Notes: generated by a model not told the origin, from the sequence alone. Counted from the first letter of the stretch, positions 1 to 7,738 are shown. The stretch is 9,226 bases of DNA from a bacterium (GCA_028696285.1 JAQVHJ010000064.1:1-9226); one strand, 5' to 3'. Program-made: numbers and translations.

Positions 1-1
1 A

Positions 2-79
2 AAGTATCCCGAGATAGATGTTTATGGAGTTGTTTCAATTAAGTCAATGAAGGAATCGGGTGAGATTGAATTTGTTTAA
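2..79 (+). CDS. C-terminal end of an upstream gene (partial)
   Basis: The first 78 bases read as 25 sense codons and a TAA stop (77-79) in one frame. The peptide starts KYPEIDVYGVVSIKSMK and ends GEIEFV. Its codon use looks like that of the following genes, and the stop lies 20 nt before the next start, as expected for the previous gene of the same operon. The 5' part lies outside the window. I do not recognise the family from this tail. It does not look like the terminal beta-strand of a BamA/TamA barrel, so it gives no evidence for the usual TamA partner. The call rests on open frame and position only. Confidence 0.6.
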   Translation, partial: KYPEIDVYGVVSIKSMKESGEIEFV

Positions 80-89
80 TATCATATTC

Positions 90-93
90 GGAG
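90..93 (+). promoter_or_regulatory. Ribosome binding site of the 546-aa exported protein
   Basis: GGAG lies 6 nt before the ATG at 100. It supports that start, which also places a hydrophobic signal sequence at the very N-terminus. Confidence 0.7.
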
Positions 94-99
94 TTTTAA

Positions 100-1740
100 A
101 TGAAAAAGGTATTAATTTTATTCCTGATAATTTTTACGATGTTGATCTCCGCTTCTTCAGAAAACGGGTTCTTCAGTGATATTCTGCAGAAGCTATTAAA
201 TATAAATAAAGTTAATCCTGCTTCGGAGAAGGAAGGAGTTCCGGCTTCTGAAGAGGTTGTTATTCAGCGGAAGGATGTAATCTTTTTCTTTGAAATGGAC
301 AGGTACTCATATTCGTTCAGAGATAAAGATTTTATTATTACAAATGACTTCAGAGAGAATATACTCCAAAAAGAATATTTCTTTTTAAAATTTCTTGATC
401 AGTTTGAGATCATGAATTTCATATTATATATTCCCCCGGTTAATTTTTTAATACTTGACGATTTCCTTAACGGTAATATTGATGATAAGCTGAGGGTCTC
501 ACTGAAAGACTATTCAGAACTCAACACAGAAGACCGGGTTGCATTCTCAAAATTATTTTCAATTCAGGAAAGTGCATTGACCGAAGAAGAGTTTTATGAT
601 GTGATCGGAAAGTATCACAAACCTTTGATTGAAGATAAGATCCCTGCTGAGGATGAGAATTGGAAAGTCCTGAAGGAAAAGAATTCCGGCTTCACAAAAG
701 AAGAAGTCATGATAATTTTAAATTCGGAAATATCTCTTTTAACAGAATTCCGTGAGAAGCTTCATGCTATTGCAAAGAGCTATTCTCTTGAAATCCTTAC
801 ATCGTCATTATACAATTCAGACCCGAATTTTTATACGGAAAATACTGTTCTTAACGACACCTCGTCCATATCAATTACTCAGGAATTATCTGATGGCCGG
901 TCCAAGTTTACAAAATCGTCAGGATATTATCCGCCAAACGGAAATATATTTCAGGAAGATATTCCAGCGATTGCCAAAGGAGGATATTCGTATGTAATAT
1001 TAGACAAGGAGATATTTAATAAATCCATTAAAACCATTGAGTATCCGGAACTGACAAAAGAAGAGAAGGATGTGTTTTCAAATTTCATTTTTTATTCAGT
1101 TAAAAAGAAGGACATAATTCGTTTTATTTTCTATTCACCGGAATTCAGTGGATTGTTTAATACAGAAAACCTGAAGAACTACAAAGAGAATTTTCAGAAG
1201 ATTTATGATTCAACTCCGGTTATTCCGGAAACGGACCTGTTTAAAAAGAAGGAACCGCTGTTTATTATAAAAATTTCAAAGGATGAATTTGAAAAATATA
1301 CAAAGGATGATTTTATTTTATTGGAAGAAGCATTTAATTATATTCTTGAGTTGAAGATGTTTAACTTCATCTATCTTAAAGGAGCGCTTGGAAAGAATAA
1401 TGAGAAAGATGAGATGTTCCTGTTAAGAGAAATAAATGCGCAGAATACAGCAGATACATTTGCTAATCATAATAAGATGAATTTATTGTCATTCTCCGAG
1501 ATAGAGATGCTTCACCAGCAGATTTTAGAACTCGAAATCCTATTAAGAAAAATAGAAGATCCTGAAAAGAAGAGTTCGGCAGAAACAAAGTTAAACAATG
1601 TGAAAAAGATATATTTGATCTGGCGCAGTTTATATTCAGATTATCAGGCATTTAACAGGGAAGAGTTCACATTGATATTTAATATAATTGCGGATAAAAT
1701 TACCGAGATAAAAAATGAACTTCCGGAGAATCCAGAATAA
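100..1740 (+). CDS. Exported protein of unknown function, 546 aa
   Basis: I do not recognise this family. Residues 1-18 form a Sec-type signal peptide: MKK, then a hydrophobic stretch, with a plausible signal peptidase I site after ISA (residue 18). There is no lipobox cysteine, so it is probably a soluble periplasmic or surface protein. The mature part is rich in charged and aromatic residues, looks mixed alpha/beta, and contains no cysteine. Three stretches look alike (about 60-113, 296-348, 386-429): a short hydrophobic strand, a D/S-K-D/E turn, then a helix ending in NFILYIPP, RFIFYSPE or NFIYLKG. This may be a diverged internal triplication. Residues 464-515 are helical and possibly coiled-coil. 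The stop is 3 nt before the TamB-like gene, so the two are surely co-transcribed, and a role in the same envelope process is the natural guess. Confidence is high that the gene is real and low on function. Confidence 0.9.
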   Translation: MKKVLILFLIIFTMLISASSENGFFSDILQKLLNINKVNPASEKEGVPASEEVVIQRKDVIFFFEMDRYSYSFRDKDFIITNDFRENILQKEYFFLKFLDQFEIMNFILYIPPVNFLILDDFLNGNIDDKLRVSLKDYSELNTEDRVAFSKLFSIQESALTEEEFYDVIGKYHKPLIEDKIPAEDENWKVLKEKNSGFTKEEVMIILNSEISLLTEFREKLHAIAKSYSLEILTSSLYNSDPNFYTENTVLNDTSSISITQELSDGRSKFTKSSGYYPPNGNIFQEDIPAIAKGGYSYVILDKEIFNKSIKTIEYPELTKEEKDVFSNFIFYSVKKKDIIRFIFYSPEFSGLFNTENLKNYKENFQKIYDSTPVIPETDLFKKKEPLFIIKISKDEFEKYTKDDFILLEEAFNYILELKMFNFIYLKGALGKNNEKDEMFLLREINAQNTADTFANHNKMNLLSFSEIEMLHQQILELEILLRKIEDPEKKSSAETKLNNVKKIYLIWRSLYSDYQAFNREEFTLIFNIIADKITEIKNELPENPE

Positions 1741-1743
1741 AGA

Positions 1744-4700
1744 ATGAAAATTAAGCGCAGTGTTAAGATATTTCTGATACTTTTATTTGTTCTATCCTTT
1801 ATTTTAATAGCGGTATATATTTCTCTCCCGGAAATATTCAGGTCTATTTTAATTGCCCAGGTTTCCTTTAATAAAGATTACAAGATTGAAGTGGGAAAGA
1901 TCTCCGGGGATTTTTACAGTTATATTTCAATTGACAGCCTTCTTATTTCAAATAAAAATACAGATGAGAAGGTTTTAGCATTTAAAAACCTGAAGATAGA
2001 ATACCAGCTTTTACGGTTATTCTTTCGAGAGATACATGTTACAAAGGTTCGAGGAGATTCAGTCTTTGTCAATCTTTACAAAGTGCGGAGCAATAAATTT
2101 AATTTAGAAGAGATATTTTCAATTACATCGTCAAATAAAAATATTACGCAGAGTAAAAAATTAAAAAAGGGTAAGTGGAAGATAACTGTCCGTGACATAC
2201 AGTTAAACAATACCGGTTTTATTTTTAATGACAACAGAACGGTTCTTTCGTTTTCGGGCGTTAATTTAAGGGGTAACGCGAGAAACTCTCTCTCAGAAAC
2301 TGATATCTTCAGGATAAATATAAATAGATATAAAGGGCATTTAGATATAAAATCCCAAGATATATATTTTTCGGATATACTTGCAGAAGATTTTTCCGGT
2401 CAGGTGGTAATTACGCCGGAATCAATAATTTGGAATAATGCAAAAGGTACCATTCGAACAGGGTCTTTTACATCATCCGGAAAGGTTCTTTTAAAGGAAG
2501 AGAAATATTTTGTTCAGTTTGATACGGATAAGATTAACCTTGAAGAGATTGATAATATTTTTATACATGACGGTAAGAAAAATCTCTCCGGTGATGTTAC
2601 TGGAGGAGTAAAGATCTTCGGGGGTTTCCGTGACTTTGCAATGGAGGGTTATGCAGAGAGCCGAGATGTTTTTGCATATGACCAGATCTTAAAAAACATA
2701 CAGTCGGATATATCCTTAATTGATAATGAGCTGGTTCTTGATGTAAAGAAGGCGGAATGGAACGAGGCGAATGTCAGGGGCAGTTTCAGATTCTTTTTTG
2801 ATAAAAGCAGTTTTATAATTAAAGGTTATGGCGATAATGTTGATCCGGTAATTGCGTTCCCTGAGATTGGCCTTTCAAAAGGAACGCTTCTATTTTCGAC
2901 CGGGTTTATTCTTGAATATCAAACAACAAAAAGTAATCAGGATAAATTCACAGGAAGTTTCTGGGATGTAACGGGGAAAGCATTTGGATACCCTGTAAGC
3001 AAAAGCAGTTTCAATTTTATTAAGGAGGGGGATAATCTACAATTTAATGAAATAAAACTTACAGACGGCTTTTACAGCGCATCCGGTTTTGGAACGGTTG
3101 TCCTGGGAGAGAATCCTTATATTAACTTTGAGATTACTTCAGGAAATCTCCGGGCAGAACGTTTTATCTCAGCTATAAATGCAAACCTTGAATTTTCAGG
3201 GAGGGTCTCTGGTCCAACGAATAATCTGATTGGGAATATAAATTTAAGATCTCCTCAAATGTCAATATATGATTTCATTATTTCCGAAGTTAATTTAAGC
3301 AGTGACTTTTCACTCAAAGAGAAATTTCCCGATTCGCTTGGTCTGAATGGAAATGTCCGAATTCAGAAAGTGAAATTTCCTTTTTCCGGAGTTGACCCGT
3401 TAGAAAATATCACGGCTTCATATAAAATGGATTCGGGAAAGATTGTTTTTGACCGGTTCCACGGGAAGTTTTCTAAAGGAGATTTCCGCATATCAGGAAG
3501 CATCGATTCATTATTTTCAAGCATTCCTTCAAGTTCACTGAATATTGTTTTTGGCCAAATCGAGTTTGAGCATGCTCTCGGTTCTGATTTACCTGTTGCC
3601 CGGGTAAAATTACGCGGCAACGCCATTGTCTCCGGGTGGATAGACTCGTATAATATAAATGTAAATTCGGTCGTGTATGATATAAATATTGGGAAATATT
3701 TGTTTGATCCATTAATAGGGAATATAAACATTACACCTGAATATATTGACGCGGGTTTTAATAATGATGCGGGAAGCATGAAGATATCTTCCAAGTTTTT
3801 TATTAATGCTCCGGATATCCCATTTACATTAACAGCATCCGTATCAAGAATAAGCACGGAATTCCTTTTAAGTCTCGTGAATAATCCTTTCCTGAAAGAT
3901 CTTTCCGGGAATTTCCGTGCGGATATTACCGCCGGGGGGAACTTAGTCAACCCTGATTTCAATTTAGATTTCAGCACAAATATTTATAATACCATAAAAA
4001 AAGTAGAGTTAGGCATACTCAAGGGGAATCTCAGTTATCAAGATTCCACTCTCAATTTATCGGAGATTAAGCTGGAGCACAAGCTTTATTCAATTCTATT
4101 TAACGGTGAGGTTCCCGTTGAAATCTCAATAAATCCCGGCCGATTTAATTTTATTAATAATGGAATGATTACCGGAGATACACGTTTTAAAAATGTATCT
4201 CTTGAGACGATTAATTATCTGGTTAATTATCTCCCGTTTCTTCAGAATAAAACCGGTTCCCTTGATTTCATGAAAAAAATTGAGGGGCAGATTAACGGGT
4301 ACCTTAAGTTATCAGGGATTCTCGAGTCGCCGGATCTCACTGGGAGTTTGACCTTAAGCAACGGCAGAATTAAGTCGGAAGTACTTACACAGCAGACAGA
4401 GCAATTCTTTGCATTTAAATATAAAAAAGAAACGACATCGTTGAGTTTTGACATTACAGAGATTGAAGGAAGTATAAATATCCTTCCTTCCGGCCCGGGA
4501 AGAAATGATTTGTCCATACCAAGTCTAACCGGGAAATTTTTAGGAAAGTATAACGAGGGCAGCTTTAAGCTTTCAGGCGTTGTAAATCTGAATAATTTTA
4601 CAGTTGACGGGTATGAAATCAGATTTTTACAGACTTCCGGAGTAATCCCGATAATTCTCCCCGACACCGATGTTTCTGTAGAGAACGTTGATCTTGTTTT

Positions 4701-5727
4701 GAAAAAATTACCGGGCGCTTCGAAACCGTCCATTACGGGATTTATTAAGATATACGAAGCAAAGACTTCGATTGACGTTATAAGGATTCAGGATATCTTC
4801 AGTATAATTTATTCAATAGGAACGGATATTCTCGATATTATTATTAAGAAGGAAGAAGAAGAGCCGTCGTATGATATGCTGTCTTTTGACCTGAAGAATG
4901 ATATGGATATTAACCTTAAGATACAGGTTAAAGATAATGTAAAGTTCACCGGAACACAGCAGAATTTTTATATTAATGCGAAAGAGCTTCAGGTAAAAGG
5001 GAGTCTCAATGCATTTACAATTCTTGGCGATATTGATATTCAAGGCGGGAAGATGTATAAGTGGGGACATGTTTTTAATCTGACGAAAGGCCTGATTAAA
5101 TTTGATCTTGAAGATAAATTTGATCCCGAGTTGGATATGGTTCTTCAAACGAGGATACAGGAGTACTTGATTGAGATAAAAATAACCGGTAGAAAGTCAT
5201 CGCCGATGGTTGTATTTACTTCAATTCCCGATCTTGACCAAAGCCAGATTTTCTCACTGCTTTTTATTCATCAAATGCCCGAGTTTTTAGAAGACGGCCA
5301 GAAGTTCGAGAGTGAGTTCCTGAGGGAGCTTATTATGGAGCAGTTTATTACCGAAGGATTCAACTATGTTGCGAGCAGGTATACCCCGGGTTTAAACAGA
5401 TTTTTTGACGTGAAGCGCTTGAAGATTGAGACAGGAGAGGAGTCGGAAGAGGCGAAGGAATTATACCGCGCAACACTCGGGAAGTATATTACTCCGCGAA
5501 TGTTCCTCAGTTATTCTTCATATGTAAATACTAATCCCCGTGATCCGAGTATTGCATTGAATATTCATGTTAATTCATATATCCTGTTCAAATCGGAGAT
5601 CAACCTTAACCCATATCCTGAAAGGAATACAGGGGATTCAATCGGGATTGAGGTGCAGAGAACGGTTGATTTCAACAAGTATTTATTCAAGATATTTAAT
5701 CTGGAGCTGAAATCAATTGAAGAATGA
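1744..5727 (+). CDS. tamB: TamB-like (DUF490/AsmA-like) envelope translocation/assembly protein, 1327 aa
   Basis: TamB-family proteins are anchored in the inner membrane and span the periplasm as a long beta-taco groove. They are implicated in outer-membrane protein assembly with TamA and in phospholipid transport to the outer membrane. Seen here: an N-terminal anchor at residues 7-27 after a basic start (MKIKRSVK); then about 1000 residues of repeating beta-strand segments rich in G, S, N, D and I; then the C-terminal TamB domain. Recognisable landmarks are GGKMYKWGHVFNL (1101-1113), FDPELD (1126-1131), IPDLDQSQIFSLLF (1161-1174, the equivalent of the family's segment ending in SLL) and LGKYITPRMFLSY (1245-1257, the usual G-K-Y-x-x-P strand). 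Length is normal for the family. There is no cysteine in the whole protein. The start follows the upstream stop by 3 nt; a GGAG at 1725-1728 is rather far away, so coupling by re-initiation is likely. No TamA/BamA gene is visible in the window. Confidence 0.9.
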   Translation: MKIKRSVKIFLILLFVLSFILIAVYISLPEIFRSILIAQVSFNKDYKIEVGKISGDFYSYISIDSLLISNKNTDEKVLAFKNLKIEYQLLRLFFREIHVTKVRGDSVFVNLYKVRSNKFNLEEIFSITSSNKNITQSKKLKKGKWKITVRDIQLNNTGFIFNDNRTVLSFSGVNLRGNARNSLSETDIFRININRYKGHLDIKSQDIYFSDILAEDFSGQVVITPESIIWNNAKGTIRTGSFTSSGKVLLKEEKYFVQFDTDKINLEEIDNIFIHDGKKNLSGDVTGGVKIFGGFRDFAMEGYAESRDVFAYDQILKNIQSDISLIDNELVLDVKKAEWNEANVRGSFRFFFDKSSFIIKGYGDNVDPVIAFPEIGLSKGTLLFSTGFILEYQTTKSNQDKFTGSFWDVTGKAFGYPVSKSSFNFIKEGDNLQFNEIKLTDGFYSASGFGTVVLGENPYINFEITSGNLRAERFISAINANLEFSGRVSGPTNNLIGNINLRSPQMSIYDFIISEVNLSSDFSLKEKFPDSLGLNGNVRIQKVKFPFSGVDPLENITASYKMDSGKIVFDRFHGKFSKGDFRISGSIDSLFSSIPSSSLNIVFGQIEFEHALGSDLPVARVKLRGNAIVSGWIDSYNINVNSVVYDINIGKYLFDPLIGNINITPEYIDAGFNNDAGSMKISSKFFINAPDIPFTLTASVSRISTEFLLSLVNNPFLKDLSGNFRADITAGGNLVNPDFNLDFSTNIYNTIKKVELGILKGNLSYQDSTLNLSEIKLEHKLYSILFNGEVPVEISINPGRFNFINNGMITGDTRFKNVSLETINYLVNYLPFLQNKTGSLDFMKKIEGQINGYLKLSGILESPDLTGSLTLSNGRIKSEVLTQQTEQFFAFKYKKETTSLSFDITEIEGSINILPSGPGRNDLSIPSLTGKFLGKYNEGSFKLSGVVNLNNFTVDGYEIRFLQTSGVIPIILPDTDVSVENVDLVLKKLPGASKPSITGFIKIYEAKTSIDVIRIQDIFSIIYSIGTDILDIIIKKEEEEPSYDMLSFDLKNDMDINLKIQVKDNVKFTGTQQNFYINAKELQVKGSLNAFTILGDIDIQGGKMYKWGHVFNLTKGLIKFDLEDKFDPELDMVLQTRIQEYLIEIKITGRKSSPMVVFTSIPDLDQSQIFSLLFIHQMPEFLEDGQKFESEFLRELIMEQFITEGFNYVASRYTPGLNRFFDVKRLKIETGEESEEAKELYRATLGKYITPRMFLSYSSYVNTNPRDPSIALNIHVNSYILFKSEINLNPYPERNTGDSIGIEVQRTVDFNKYLFKIFNLELKSIEE
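5703..5719 (+). promoter_or_regulatory. Ribosome binding site and TTG start of the YbhN-type gene
   Basis: GGAG at 5703-5706 is followed after 10 nt by TTG at 5717. Both lie within the last codons of the TamB gene. This decides the unusual start, because the frame has no suitable ATG or GTG before the first membrane helix. Confidence 0.6.
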
Positions 5728-6868
5728 AGTAGATGATAAGCACAGGAAAAGAGGGAACTATATCCGCGCGGGAATCAGAATCTTTGTAATTATTACCATT
5801 GCGATCTTCGTTTTAATTTTTTGGAAAACACTCGACGCAGAATCCTGGGAACAGATTAAGAATGTTAATTACATATTTCTTTTCCTTGCATTTCTATCTT
5901 CAGTTCTTGCATGGTATTTTGACGGTGTTATAATCTGGACATTTGCAAAGGCATTGGGGTATAAACTTCCAATAATGTTCTGCACCGGGGTTAATCTCGC
6001 AAACATCTTTGTTTCGACTGTTACCCCGTTCCAGAGCGGAGGAGCCCCGCTTCAGATATATATGCTTAATAAGAAGGGGATCTCCGTAGGGGAATCCATT
6101 ACAATCGGATTAATTAAATGGCTCCTGGTAATGTTCCTCTTTGCCGCAATAAGTTCTACTGCTTTCTTCAGCAAGGAATCATTCTTAGTTGATGAAAAGG
6201 TATTTAATATTTTTAAAAATGTAATATTTTTTGTGATACTTATAGTCGTGATATTCATGCTGTCAGGGTTCTTTCCGCATTTCTATAAGGTTATTATTGA
6301 AAGAATAATCCGCTTCTTCTGCAGATTGAGGTTTTTAAAAAGATACGAAGAGCCAAGTATAAAAACAATCGCCGGGCTTATAAATGAATTTCATTCATCC
6401 TTTATTTCATTTACAAAGGGGAATTTCAGGTATCTATTATTAAGCATATTTTTTACAATTCTATTCATGATATTCTATTCATTAATTGCGGTGTTTTTAA
6501 TCGCATCAATAGGGAAGATAGACATCCTTGATTTTTCAGCTGTGCTTCACGTGATTATACTTCAGATCTTTCTGGTATTTGTTATTTATTTCTCCCCGAC
6601 CCCGGGGTCAAGCGGAACAATGGAGCTCGGGTTCTCGCTGCTTTTTATAAAACTTACCGGAGAATCAATGATAGGGTTTATCGTTTTGTTCTGGAGGATA
6701 CTGACAACATTTCTTCCCGTAATTTATGGAGGCGCATTTATTCTAAGATTTTTCAGCAGTAAGAATTTCGCGGGTGAGATAATGGATGCGATAGAAATAG
6801 AAAAGGAAAAAATAAAGGAATATGAAAATAAATTACAAACAAAAGAAATAGAAAAGGAGGAAGTATGA
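5717..6868 (+). CDS. YbhN/UPF0104-type membrane protein (lysylphosphatidylglycerol synthetase TM domain), 383 aa
   Basis: Polytopic inner-membrane protein of the lysylphosphatidylglycerol synthetase transmembrane family (Pfam LPG_synthase_TM; YbhN, AglD and the MprF flippase half share this fold). Diagnostic motifs are TPFQSGGAPLQ (103-113) and PTPGSSGTMELG (294-305). Hydrophobic segments lie at about 17-36, 51-80, 88-110, 126-150, 165-185, 237-265, 270-294, 300-320 and 321-346. The soluble aminoacyl-transferase domain of MprF is absent, so lysyl transfer is not expected; lipid flipping or handling is possible but unproven. The C-terminus (354-383) is a highly charged, probably helical cytoplasmic tail. 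The start is TTG, inside the end of the TamB gene (11-nt overlap), with GGAG at 5703-5706. No ATG or GTG start in this frame would retain the first membrane segment: the nearby ATG at 5733 is out of frame. Overlap suggests translational coupling to TamB. Confidence 0.88.
   Translation: MKNEVDDKHRKRGNYIRAGIRIFVIITIAIFVLIFWKTLDAESWEQIKNVNYIFLFLAFLSSVLAWYFDGVIIWTFAKALGYKLPIMFCTGVNLANIFVSTVTPFQSGGAPLQIYMLNKKGISVGESITIGLIKWLLVMFLFAAISSTAFFSKESFLVDEKVFNIFKNVIFFVILIVVIFMLSGFFPHFYKVIIERIIRFFCRLRFLKRYEEPSIKTIAGLINEFHSSFISFTKGNFRYLLLSIFFTILFMIFYSLIAVFLIASIGKIDILDFSAVLHVIILQIFLVFVIYFSPTPGSSGTMELGFSLLFIKLTGESMIGFIVLFWRILTTFLPVIYGGAFILRFFSSKNFAGEIMDAIEIEKEKIKEYENKLQTKEIEKEEV
6854..6860 (+). promoter_or_regulatory. 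Strong ribosome binding site of the 90-aa membrane protein
   Basis: AAGGAGG ends 4 nt before the ATG at 6865. It is the best Shine-Dalgarno match in the operon, although the gene already overlaps the previous stop by 4 nt (ATGA). High translation of the small protein relative to its neighbours is inferred. Confidence 0.8.
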
Positions 6869-7137
6869 ATTATAACCAGCCCGGATACGGCCAGCCGTAT
6901 CAAGTTTCTGCTCCGCCCGTTTCAACAGGTGATTGGTTCCTGACCATGCTTTTAATGTGCATCCCGTTTATAAATATTATCCTGCTCTTCGTCTGGGCTT
7001 TTTCCGGGGGAACCAATCCCAGCAAATCAAACTGGGCAAAAGCGACCCTTATCTGGATGCTGATAGCATTTGTTTTATGGGCAATAATAATGGGTATCTC
7101 ACTGCTCATCGCCGCGATTTCACAGGCGAATTATTAG
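6865..7137 (+). CDS. Small two-helix membrane protein, 90 aa
   Basis: The N-terminal 20 residues are rich in P, Y, Q and G (NQPGYGQPYQ...APPVS). Two hydrophobic segments follow (about 24-47 and 60-86), joined by a short loop with GGTNPSKSNWAKA (48-60). This pattern (GDW, two helices, a T-N-P-S-K-x-N-W-A-K-A loop) recalls small uncharacterised membrane proteins found widely in bacteria; I know no assigned function. It is a real gene: a strong Shine-Dalgarno sequence, an ATGA overlap with the YbhN-type gene, and membrane-protein composition throughout. It has one cysteine (residue 32) in the first helix. It is the last gene before the repeat region. It may be a partner or modulator of the upstream membrane protein, which is inference from position only. 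Confidence 0.85.
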   Translation: MNYNQPGYGQPYQVSAPPVSTGDWFLTMLLMCIPFINIILLFVWAFSGGTNPSKSNWAKATLIWMLIAFVLWAIIMGISLLIAAISQANY

Positions 7138-7154
7138 AAAAGTTAATAACTTTT
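7138..7154 (+). terminator. Palindrome directly after the operon; possible weak terminator
   Basis: The 17 bases after the TAG stop form a perfect palindrome: AAAAGTTA, one central base, TAACTTTT. It ends in four T and sits where a terminator is expected. The stem is almost all A/T and the loop must open several pairs, so it would be weak as an intrinsic terminator. It could instead be a protein-binding site or the outer edge of the repeat region. Confidence 0.3.
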
Positions 7155-7252
7155 CGGTTAACGGTGAACGGTAAACGGTGAACGGTAAACGGTAAGAGGT
7201 GATTCGCGATTCGGAAAACGAAAGACGTGAACCGTGATTCGGAAAACGAAGT
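7155..7252 (+). repeat. Array of 14 contiguous heptamers, consensus CGGTRAA drifting to NCGNRAA
   Basis: Read in steps of seven from 7155: CGGTTAA, CGGTGAA, CGGTAAA, CGGTGAA, CGGTAAA, CGGTAAG, AGGTGAT, TCGCGAT, TCGGAAA, ACGAAAG, ACGTGAA, CCGTGAT, TCGGAAA, ACGAAGT. There are no indels. Position 3 is G in all 14 units and position 6 is A in 13. The first six are near-identical and the rest diverged. A 15-bp direct repeat (7208-7222 and 7236-7250) is four units apart. Confidence 0.8.
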
Positions 7253-7411
7253 GAGATTGCTTCGTTGGCTTGCAGCCGCCTCGCAATGACTATTAATGTT
7301 TTTTGGTTTGCAGATGTGTGTATGTCATTGCGTTATCGCAAGATCTAGCAAGCGTAAGCGCAGCGTCCTGCTTGTCCAGAGCGAAGCGAAGGAGCTCGAC
7401 GTGGCAATCTT
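7253..7411. repeat. Inverted pair of GATTGC...GCAATGAC repeat elements
   Basis: The left element (7253-7290) begins GAGATTGCTTCG and ends CGCAATGAC. The right element (7324-7411) begins GTCATTGCG and ends GGCAATCTT. The inner ends match as a perfect 9-bp inverted repeat (7282-7290 and 7324-7332), and the outer ends match as AGATTGC (7254-7260) and GCAATCT (7404-7410). The right element has extra internal sequence. I recall this kind of element from the intergenic DNA of many bacteria; that is recollection, not a search. Confidence 0.65.
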
Positions 7412-7440
7412 GAATATCATACAAACATACGATACATATT

Positions 7441-7541
7441 GCTGCGCATTGATAATTGTAAATTTTAGATTGTAAATTGATAATTGTAAGTATCGCATTA
7501 TACCTAATGTTGCAGATGTTTAGAGCAATTGATGCTTAAAA
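7441..7541 (+). repeat. AT-rich repeat module, copy A (+)
   Basis: Begins GCTGCGCATT and contains six exact-length heptamers at 7448-7489: ATTGATA, ATTGTAA, ATTTTAG, ATTGTAA, ATTGATA, ATTGTAA. A non-repeated tail follows: GTTGCAGATGTTTAGAGC (7509-7526), then GATGCTTAAAA to 7541. The same order of head, heptamer core and tail recurs in copies B (+), C and D (both -). This copy is clearly diverged from C and D. Confidence 0.75.
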
Positions 7542-7565
7542 CAATAAAGATTGCAAAAACATTTT

Positions 7566-7592
7566 TTCACAGGGATTCACGGGATTAAGAAG
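7566..7592 (+). repeat. TTCACAGGGA direct repeat, with an inverted counterpart at 8538-8560
   Basis: TTCACAGGGA (7566-7575) is followed by TTCACGGGA (7576-7584) and TTAAGAAG. The reverse complement of 8538-8560 reads CAGGATTAAAG then GGGATTAAGAAG, a recognisable second copy on the other strand. Confidence 0.5.
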
Positions 7593-7683
7593 AGAAATTT
7601 ACTTATGTACTTTAAGATTATGAAGATGTATTGAACCAAAAATCATTTGTTACATAATAAACGGATGAATGTAAATTTTAAAC

Positions 7684-7713
7684 AGGGAACGAAAGGGAAC
7701 GGATGGGAAATAA
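7684..7713 (+). repeat. Three-unit decamer array AGGGAACGRA, with an inverted counterpart at 8927-8953
   Basis: Units are AGGGAACGAA, AGGGAACGGA and TGGGAAATAA. On the other side of the region, CTTCCCT, ATTCCCT and GTTCCCT start at 8927, 8937 and 8947, again 10 bp apart, so the array is present there in inverted orientation. Confidence 0.55.
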
Positions 7714-7738
7714 ATAAAGATTAAATACTTTTACACGG

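Noticed and set aside
3363..3977. Antisense open frame of 204 codons inside the TamB-like gene
   Set aside because: It lies fully opposite a clear TamB coding region, and its protein looks like random reverse translation with no recognisable motif.
4242..4733. Antisense open frame of 163 codons inside the TamB-like gene
   Set aside because: Shadow of the TamB frame, with no domain features and no operon context.
6933..7181. 82-codon open frame overlapping the 90-aa membrane protein
   Set aside because: Out of frame with a well-supported gene and running into the heptamer array. No ribosome binding site is seen.
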